Origin: Parapristionchus giblindavisi
Taxonomy: Eukaryota; Nematoda; Chromadorea; Rhabditida; Diplogasteridae
Direction of reading: 5' to 3'
Assembly (NCBI GenBank): GCA_943737045.1
Contig: CALSFV010000223.1
Location: 496,001 to 560,000, forward strand
DNA length: 64,000 bases
In this document: positions 1 to 8,600 of the stretch, piece after piece
Layout: each line of letters begins with the position of its first letter
Numbering within the stretch: position 1 is the first letter of the stretch
The notes under the pieces: generated by a model
The model's database searches: none
Told to the model about the DNA's origin: nothing
Seen by the model: the letters and a program-made list of their open reading frames with translations, nothing else
Translations under genes and position numbers: made by a program

Positions 1-211
1 TCCTTTGAACTTTTTTCTCTCAAAATCATCCTAAGTCTTAAAGGTGCCTTCACTGACAAACAAAACAGAAATAGGTTATTGAACGACGGAGAAATATTTT
101 TTATATCATGTTCCTTCCTCTAAAATGGCCAAACGTCTGGTTGTGCTTCGGGCGAAGAAAAATAGATAAATAAATTAATATTTAATTAAAAAGACCAATC
201 AATATTTCTTT

Positions 212-319
212 AAAGGCACACCATCAATAATTTGATACTCTCCGCTCTGGCAATGCTCTCTCGCAGACATAGATAGCGACATAGCGAGGCCATAGCGGAG
301 AGAGTTTCAAATTCGCTTC
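212..319. mobile_element. Palindromic MITE, family A (GCTCTGGC type)
   Basis: Family A elements are about 110 bp hairpins: they start AAAGGCACACC, have CTCTCCGCTCTGGC arms around a short loop rich in CTCTCTCG, and end with the mirror image. This copy has diverged ends but keeps CTCTCCGCTCTGGCAATG and the complementary arm. Confidence 0.75.
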
Positions 320-538
320 AAGTCCAAAATCAGGTTTCCTGTCTCTCTTGTCCATTCCATAATCGTCCTTTAAGATGTGCATTAGACATCTCTCATTGTC
401 CCATATCTCATTTTAGTCGCTCTATCCAGTTTTCACATCCTGCATCAGCACTTTTCATCCCCTCGCCCATTGGGCAGTTCCACTTGTCTCACAACAGCGT
501 TGAGCTGTTCTTATCCGTTCATATTCGATAAGCGAGGG

Positions 539-597
539 TTACGGTAGCGTTCGGTTACGGTACTGTTCGGATTACGGTAGTTTCCGGGTTACGGTAG
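539..597 (+). promoter_or_regulatory. Cluster of four TTACGGTA motifs upstream of the collagen
   Basis: Four copies of TTACGGTA(G/C) lie within 60 bp, ending about 20 bp before the collagen start codon. The motif contains the self-complementary heptamer TAC-N-GTA that is scattered through the whole window, so this may be a promoter element or only a dense patch of that dispersed motif. The rest of 1-616 contains one palindromic MITE (212-319) and no gene I can see. Confidence 0.35.
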
Positions 598-616
598 TCT
601 TCAGAACGTCGCCGCG

Positions 617-3600
617 ATGAAGGAGACTCGATTGGTGGAGCTGATCATACTAGGTAAGGATAAAACAGTTCGAAACTAAAATTATTTTGTTCTTGCCTGA
701 TTCATATTTATATTTATTCGACTGTTGGATCAAAGTTATTTTTATTTATTTATTTCCATCAAATATGAAGAGCCGGAGTGAGATGTATCAGGGCAGAAAA
801 GGAATAGATAGATTTCCACCGCATAAGGAGATTTCTTTTTTTGGCACGATGGGAGTTTTAATTTTGTTATAAATAACATTGCAGGAACGGGCCTTTCTCT
901 GGCGGTGATAACGCTCGTCACGTGCGCCATTGCCCATGATTTCGCTACGTTCAATCAATCGATAATCGATGATCTCCACGAGACAAAGGTATACTGTATT
1001 TACAATTTACAATTTACCGATCTTTATCATGCACAGCCACTGTACTGCATTATATACTGTTAAAGGGAGCTCTCTCAAAGTTCTCGTCATTGTACACACT
1101 ATTTCTCTGTTCTCTAACAGCGAGATAGCATTGCGAGTCGAAGAGACCATAGAGTGAGGTTACCCACACTGTAAGATACTGTATAATGCTTGGATATTTA
1201 AGTAAATGTAGGCATATTTGTGTTAATTGATCGATAATCTACTTCAGGAATTCGCCACCGACGCTTGGCGAAACATCAGGGAAATCAATAATGAGCATAA
1301 CCGAGAGCGAAGGCAATAATAATTATTATTATTTAGTCAACATAAAAAGGCAAACATGTATTTTAAACCATACGCAATAAATGATAGATGAATGAAGAAC
1401 ACAATCTATGTTGTACTCTATACGCAGTAATGTATATTGATTTCCAAAATATTATTGTTCATCGATTTATTAATTTAAAGAAAATTTACGTTTTCTCTTG
1501 CAGATTCGTTTATGGCGAGTCGCCTACTCCCGAGCCCTCCGGATACGATGCTACGGCGCCTCCTGGTTACGACAATAATAATAATAATCACAATAACAAT
1601 AACAATAATCATAATCCTAACAACAACAACAACAACAACAAGTGTAACTGTGAGCAAGCCGCCAGAAACTGCCCCAGAGGACCTCCTGGACCACCCGGAG
1701 AGGTATTATCAAATCATATTGCCATCAATAACATACGATAATATTATTGAGACACTTTCCCGGAGCCGAATGGTTCTCGTCCAGTCGATTATTATTCATG
1801 AGAGCCGATGAATAATTATCGACTGGACGAGAACCATTTGCATGCTTTGTCAATTCATTAGCTCTTGTATCTCATATGCAATAGGTTATCCAGTCGGGTA
1901 TTGAGCGTATAAAAATCACTTGTTTTATTTGTAGAAGAGAACTTTCTTGTTTTGCATGGTTCAGAAACTATGCCGATCTCTTTTATATACCATATAGCGC
2001 GCGGCGAAGGTCAGGCCGGTTAGAGAGAGGCATCGGAGAGACAATCGAGAGGCGGGGCGAGATGTAGAAGGCTACATCTCGCAGCGCCTCTCGATTGTGA
2101 CTTCCGTTCGTTAGCACCGTTTGTCATTTTTTAAGTACATTTTATACGCACAATATTATTCATTCCGCCGTGTGCCATTATTGAATGTGTATGGAAATGC
2201 ATAGCATCTGACATCATAATTGAAAAGAGCATTGAGTACCTATTACATTATATAAAATAGTATTAAAGGAACACTAACGTTACTCTCCGCTCTGCCCAAA
2301 GTTTCTCGTAAACAAAGAATGCTGGACAACATTGCCAGACTGAAAAGTTTCAAATTAGTTGTGCCTAAAATTCGGAGAGAAGGAATCACCATTGCCATTA
2401 ACATTCCTAGTTAATTCTTATCGAGCCGCTGAAACATATTCATTTATCAAGTTTTGTTCTGCTCAAAACCTTGAAAATCAGAGCAAACTCTCCTCGTCTT
2501 GCACACTCTCTCACCTTTTTCGCATTTTTTTAAAAATTAAATAATTTGATTTTTCCATGTTAAATAATATAACAAGGCGAAACGGTACCAATAATATCAA
2601 GTTTTTTTCAATGGTTCGCTTCTTTTTGTGATTATTAAACACAATATTAAAGCCCGGAGAGCGTGGAGAACCTGGAGAGCACGGAGAGCCGGGAAAACGC
2701 GGCGACGACGCCCCACCGCCCGCCACACCCCGCAAGCAGGTAAACCAGCCTGATTCAAGGGAGAGTGACCTCTCTCAATGGCCTCTTCGTTGCGCACACT
2801 ATTTCGCTGTTCTCTAACAACTAGAGAGCGTAGATCGTTGAAGAGGCCGTTGACAAATGTTTCGGACACTTTAAGCGGAAAACCACAGTCTTGTGTTGTC
2901 GAACTTTTCCGCTATAGCAACAATGCCGGCACTATCCCATTTCGGAACTTACATTTTTCGAAATTTTTTAAAACTTTATTTATAATGAAAAGTTCCAGAA
3001 ACGAAATCAACTGAAAAAATGTCTCTTTGGCAGTTTCCAAAATGGAGTAGTGCCCTCACCGATGATTGCTGTTGTTATTTTTGAGTCTAATGTAATCATC
3101 GACCAATCTTCAGATCCGCTGCGTGATGTGTCCCGCAGGTCCTCCCGGTCGTCCGGGCATGCGCGGAGGCGTTGGCGTCCGCGGACCCGACGGACCCAAC
3201 GGAGCGCCCGGTCGCAACGGTTTCGACGGAATCGGTGTCGACGGACCTCCCGGAGAACCGGGTCAGCCGGGCCCGCCCGGACCCAAGGGTGAACTCGGTC
3301 CCGAAGGTGCGGAATTCCGCCGTGGCAAGGGCATGCCGGGTCCGGCCGGTCCCACTGGCGAGCCTGGAGATGCCGGACCGGCTGGACCTCCCGGCGCTAC
3401 AGGCGGCGACGGCCCGACCGGATTCAATGGAGTTCGCGGATTCCCCGGAGAGCCGGGACTAGAGGGCGAACCGGGACTACCCGGTCCGGTGAGTAGTCCA
3501 TCCTTTGCTAATTTACGGATCGTATAGACGATCTTTGTTTGTTTGTGAAGTTTACTATGAGCTTAGCGGCGCTAAGAGCATTGTTGTCGAACTCTCTGAA

Positions 3601-3893
3601 CAAACAAACAGCCTAGCTTACTATTCTTCAATCAATAATTAATCAATCAATCGATAATTAATCTGTTAGCCAAAATCGAAATCGCCTTATGCGACGGAAA
3701 TCCATCTATCCCCCTTCTGTTCTTATACATATCACCTCTTATCATTATATTTGATGGAATAAATAAATAAATAAATAAATAAATATTAATTAAGATCGGT
3801 CACGCCGGAGTTCCCGGTTCCGACGGGGGTTATTGCCCCTGTCCGCCTAAGGAGAACCCACTGAATGAGAAAGACGGATCCTACGATAACTAG
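617..3893 (+). CDS. Nematode cuticle collagen, 7 exons
   Basis: Structural protein of the nematode cuticle, secreted by the hypodermis and crosslinked through cysteines. Exons: 617-653, 894-988, 1248-1312, 1504-1702, 2653-2739, 3114-3488, 3795-3893; phases join cleanly to give about 318 aa. Residues about 5-30 form a hydrophobic signal anchor ([20 protein letters not shown]). The cuticle-collagen N-terminal domain follows, with its Trp in [13 protein letters not shown], then HNRERR, a furin-type RxxR cleavage site. An Asn/His-rich stretch (about 89-112) precedes the first cysteine cluster [10 protein letters not shown]. Gly-X-Y blocks are GPPGPPGE plus exon 5, then the long block in exon 6 after RCVMC, and a short final block ending GYCPCPP before the C-terminal tail. 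The intron after exon 3 appears to use a GC donor. Upstream TTACGGTA copies may be regulatory. Family identity is secure; the exact collagen subgroup is not. Confidence 0.93.
1062..1158. mobile_element. Palindromic MITE, family B (AAAGGGAGCG type)
   Basis: Family B is a second hairpin family of about 120 bp: AAAGGGAGCGTTACCTCACT, a centre with TTCTCTGTTCTCTAACA, and the complement of the start at the other end. This copy lies in collagen intron 2 and is truncated at its right end. Confidence 0.65.
1576..1641 (+). repeat. Coding Asn/His low-complexity repeat in the collagen
   Basis: An imperfect AAT/AAC/CAT tract inside collagen exon 4 encodes an Asn-rich stretch with two His interruptions and one Pro, just before the first cysteine cluster. 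It resembles a trinucleotide expansion captured in the coding frame. Most cuticle collagens lack such an insert at this position. Confidence 0.8.
1768..1841. repeat. Perfect-arm hairpin in collagen intron 4
   Basis: AATGGTTCTCGTCCAGTCGA is followed within 30 bases by its reverse complement around a TCATGAGAGC loop. A related hairpin with the CAGTCGGTTATTATTCAT core occurs at 17240-17346, so this is probably a small dispersed foldback family. Confidence 0.7.
2266..2368. mobile_element. MITE family A, degenerate copy
   Basis: TTACTCTCCGCTCTG and the partner arm with AAAAGTTTCAAATTAG around a diverged loop match family A. Located in collagen intron 4. Confidence 0.6.
2757..2876. mobile_element. 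MITE family B
   Basis: AAGGGAGAGTGACCTCTCTC and the complementary arm GAAGAGGCCGTTGACAAATG flank the family-B core. It sits in collagen intron 5. Confidence 0.75.
3669..3785 (+). mobile_element. Short retroelement-like tail, (TAAA)n end
   Basis: About 115 bp starting GCCAAAATCGAAATCGCC and ending TTTGATGGAATAAA followed by tandem TAAA. A 90% similar copy is at 8264-8393. The simple tandem tail is typical of the 3' end of a non-LTR retrotransposon or SINE. It ends ten bases before the last collagen splice acceptor. Confidence 0.6.
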
Positions 3894-4261
3894 TGACGAT
3901 AAACGATTGCCATTATTGTCCTTTTCTCGAAACGATTTGCCCAGATTTATGATAAATTTTTGTTCATTTATGCCTAATTAAAGTATGACTATGACGTCAC
4001 TACTGCTCAAATATGGGCAAGTTTGTTCTCGCTGTTTGTCCGTCTGGCCTTTCTTATCACACTCCTTCTCGACCACTGTATTGTGTTGTGTTACACATGA
4101 TAAAAAATGTTATTTTCGATCATTGTCGATCGTCCACATTCTTTCTTGTTCCTTGTTATAATGCAATTTGCGAGACAATCGCCGAAATATTTGTTGCATG
4201 TACCCGAGTGTTTCGATGGCAAAAAAAGAGAATTGCGTGGATCGAATTTTAACAATAAATC

Positions 4262-4355
4262 TTAAATGAACCCTCCTCTGGCAATGTCATCTCGTAGAAA
4301 AAAAACGAGAGAGCATTGTCAGATCGGAGGGTTTTCAATTAACTCGGGTGTGCCA
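4262..4355. mobile_element. MITE family A
   Basis: CCCTCCTCTGGCAATGTCAT and its mirror AGATCGGAGGG, ending with the family-A terminus TAACTCGGGTGTGCC. Confidence 0.65.
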
Positions 4356-4463
4356 TATTGTTATATGTTTTAGCAGATGTACGATCATCTCATACTTTTG
4401 CGTAAACGCTAGTTTGTTTAACACTTTTTTATATATTGAAGAAAAATGTTTGATTGGCAGTCT

Positions 4464-4582
4464 CCCTTTAACCTTCAAGCCAATTTCAATCTCCCCGCTC
4501 TAACCACGCTATCTCGCTTTCTTTGTCTGCGAGGGAGCGTTGCCAATGAGGAGGGTCAATTTGGCTTGGGTGCGCGTTTAAG
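4464..4582. mobile_element. MITE family A, diverged
   Basis: Arms contain TCTCCCCGCTCTAACCACGC and GGAGCGTTGCCAATGAGGAG, with the family-A loop TTTCTTTGTCTGCGAG. Terminal sequence TTGGCTTGGGTGCGCGTTTA resembles family A ends. Confidence 0.6.
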
Positions 4583-4589
4583 CGTTTTG

Positions 4590-5690
4590 TTTATTACGCT
4601 GACCAAGAACATCTGCTTCCAGTTAGTGAGTGTTCGGATTGGACTACGAGTGCACCCAGAGAAAAGTGCTAATCTGTCCATCGATTTGTGCATCCATATA
4701 GTACGTCACCCCTAAGGCGTTCGGCCTAACAGGTCTTTTTCTCTGAAAACAATGCTATTTTGGCAACAGTAGCTCCAAAAGGTATTTTTGCATTTTTTTT
4801 GTTTTTTTTTAGGTCAAAGTTAACTTTAGAGATCAAAACTCAGCACCCAGGTGTAAATATGTCCAAAAAAACAATCAGGGAAAACTGATCAGGGAACAAC
4901 TCGTCACACTATCATTAAGATCAATAACATTGAGTAACTAGAGCGGCCGAGGGAGTGGTAGCGAAAATGTATCAACCACACTACTTGTTCTACATAGTTT
5001 GCGTTCTACCTCTGCCCATCCCTCTACCCCTAACAGTCGTTTCAATCTCTACCTCTCCCTTTATCCCGATCTCGCCCATTTCACGTTCTTTGCCGATTTC
5101 ACATACCGATACGCTCCTCTTTTAGGGTTGATTTGAGCCTTTTCGCGTTTGTTTATCACAATTATTGATTGATTTTTATAATTTTCGTTTTTAAATTCAT
5201 ATTATGATTTTTTTTCAATTAAATAAATACGAAAAAGTTGCCATATGCGAACGATTTTATGTCTTTTCTATCTTTTAACAAACAACTGTGCACGCAATCT
5301 CTCGAACTCTCCGTCTCTACCTCTGTCTCTGACTCTTTCCTCTATTCATTCATCTCATTGTATGAGTAGTGTTAGGGTTATTTTCGATTTTGCACTCTTT
5401 TGTTAAGATTACCAGTAAAAAGAAGCGTTTGCAATACTTTTGTTCGATTTTTCAATTATTTTCAAGTTTAAATATAAGTTTAGACGTCATACTTTTTTTC
5501 TTTTCTTAGGATACGATTTCACTTGGCTTTCATTCCTTCCGTTTTTTTTCACTTTCTCCTTGAGGGTTTGAAACCCTGAATTCTTTCTCGCAGATGTGGT
5601 AGTAACTGGAGCATCATATTTAGCATTTTGTCGTATTTTCACTGCAATGATGATATGAATATTGCTGATCTTACAAATATTCATTATTAT
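4590..5690. other. Intergenic, AT-rich, no gene seen
   Basis: Between the collagen and the galectin I see no credible exon or RNA gene. The stretch has poly-T runs and pyrimidine-rich sequence with repeated TCTACCTCT motifs (about 5000-5350). Part of it may be promoter or 5' UTR for the galectin. Confidence 0.4.
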
Positions 5691-5699
5691 TATGATAGG

Positions 5700-8600
5700 A
5701 TGGCTCAAATTCTTCGAAAGATCTTCGGACTTAAAAAGAAGAAGAAGAGCGTGCCTCGAAGAGACTCCATTACGGGAAGAAACAAGCTATTCGTAAGTAT
5801 TTTTTACTATTTTTTTTGAAAATTTCGCATAATCTTAATCATTCAACTTCCTTTTTTAATAAATTAAAGTTACTCTTCGAACTCTGTTATTCTATTAAAA
5901 TTCCCTTTTGAAATTGATTAATTGCTGATAATCAAGCGAATTTACTCTGTTCTAATTATATTTCGTCCATAAACCGAGTGAAAACATCTTTACAACCTTC
6001 CCCGGTTCAAGACTAAACTTTTTAAGTGATCGTTAAAAACTGAAATTACAACATTCAGAGATTGAGGGAGGAACTCGGTGAATTCGTGTTTTGAATGGAC
6101 TATTTGATAAGAGTTCAGTAGCAAGTTACTACTAGAACGCTCATATTGTTATTTATATTAAAAAAGAAAGATATAGACGAATATTTTTGAAGGTACAAAT
6201 GTATATTGCATGCACGTTATATTAATAATTGAAACTAGAAAATATTGGAGTATGGCAAATAAATAAATTTGAATGTGTGCCGTGTTCCTATTGTGTTTCG
6301 GCCACTGGGTCTAATTATCGATTAATAATTATCGATTAATTTTATGTGATTTTTGGATAAATTGCCTGAGGAAAACCATAAAAAACCATCTGAAACTGAA
6401 CATTCGCTGCCGGATATGATAAATTAATTGATTGAACGGCAGGATCTCAAAATCAGTTCTTCCAAAAAAATTGTTTTTTTTTCAAAATTGTTTTTCCTAT
6501 ACCTACCATAATCTGTGGCCGTATGCATGAACAACGGAAAACCGTTTTCCGAGAAAATGTGACGTCATTAGCGTAGGCGGAGGATTTTTGGAAAACGCCT
6601 CCGCCTACGATAATGACGTCACATTTTCCCGGAAAACGGTTCATGCATACGGCCACTTGTTAAAAAAATCTCTCGCTACTAGCATTCTTTTGGCCCTTAG
6701 GCCTACGTTAGTACATTTTGGCCCCCGTTAGCACATCTAGAAGCTGCGTTTTCAGTTTCAGGGCTCAAATATGCAACCTCGCTACTGCTCGAAATCGTAG
6801 TCAGAGCCATTCCTATTTTTACCTGGCAGCCCTAGGTTAGGTCTCCACTCTCACGATGTTTTCGAAGAACATGACTTGAACATGAAAGAACTTTAAAGGC
6901 ACATCCGGAGCTTATTTGAAACTCTCTCTCCGCTCTGACAAAACTCTCTCGCAAACAAGAAAGCGAGAGTGTGTGGCCAGAGCGGAGAGTTTTGGAATTA
7001 CCTTGGGATGTGCATTTAAGGCCGTCCCTTACCTATCCCGTCTCGAGGGCAACGCTCTGCAACCGGGACAATCGCTAAATGTTCGAGGCTCCATCATCGG
7101 TAATATTTTTAAACATTTTTTAGTTAAAACTATAAAGTTGTTAGTTAGTATGATTTTTGCAAAGGAAATATACACTATAAACATTAGTAATTATATAACT
7201 AGCAAATTAGTAATTGTAATTTATAATTAATTAATTGCAATTATAATTAACAATAATTGCTTTGTTCATTTTTTTAAAAATTATTGGTGGAAGAGTGGGA
7301 ACACAACAAAAAAATCAATATCGAAAAAATCAATAGATAAATCAATCAATAAATCAATATTGACAGGTCGCGATGAGTTCATAATCAATCTTACATCCGG
7401 AGCAAGGGTAGAATTGGATGAAGAAACGGAGGTGCTGGATAGTCGGTGAGTAGTACCTATACCTTTTTCTGTAGCAATGTTGGGATATAACGTTAACGGA
7501 TTTAAAGGAATTTAACTGATTTCAAAAATTTTTTTTCTCTAACAACGAGATTATTGCGCGTTGAAGAGACCATTGAAAGAGGTACTCTGGTATTTTGCCA
7601 CTTAAAGTCTACTTAAACTTTCCCACTTTAAGTAGACTTTAAGTAAACTTAAAGTGAGACGTAAGTCTACTTAAAGTGGTGTGGTATACTGTAATGCATT
7701 TCGTCAAATGTTCTTTCACTTAAAGTTTACTTAAAGTATACTTAAAGTCTGTGACGTAGTTTAAGTAGACTTTAAGTGGCAAAATACCAGAGTAACGCTC
7801 CCTTTAACGATATAACGGATTCGTTAATTTTCACTAATGAAATATTACTCAAATTGAATGGTTTTCACTGAACGACGTTTATGTGTTGCCGAAAATTTGT
7901 TCAAAGGCACGCCCGATGCTAATATTTTACTGCAAGCTCAGGCAACACTCTCTCGTAGACAAAGAGCGAGAGAGCATTGCCAGAGCGTAAGGTTCAAGTC
8001 ATACGAGGGCACAACTGCTGCTAGCGGCAATGCACCCCCGATTTTTGTCATCCGACCCCCCGATTTTCCAAAAAAATCACTCAAAATGACGTATAAATGC
8101 TCCATTTTTTTGCTTCCGACCCCCGATTTTCATTTCCAGCGGCAATGCCCGCCCACGTGTGGTTCAAGTCACACGTCGGGTATAAATTTGTAAGATGAGA
8201 GCTGTAATATATGTTTACAATATGTATATAAGTTTACAATACATCCTTTGAAAACTGCCACCGAGCCAAAACCGAAATCGCCTTATGCGACGGAATCCAT
8301 CTATCCCTCTTCTGATCCTATACATATCACCTTTTATTATTATATTTGATGGAATAAAGAAATAAATAAATAAATAAATAAATAAATAAATATTCTTCTT
8401 CTAGATTACTCTCCATTCGTGTGGACGTAACGGCTAAACGAGTCTATTTCAACGCCTGTATTGAGGGAGAGTGGGGAAAGTGAGTGACTTGAGTGATTTA
8501 AAGGGAGCGTTACCTCACTCAATGGTCTCTTCATTGCGCACGCTATTTCTCTGTTCTCTAACAACGAGAGAGCGTAGAGCGTTGAAGAGACCGTTGACAA

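Noticed and set aside
3050..3462. Alternative frames over the collagen exon (Arg/Ser-rich)
   Set aside because: Shadow frames of the Gly-X-Y coding; the collagen frame explains the periodicity.
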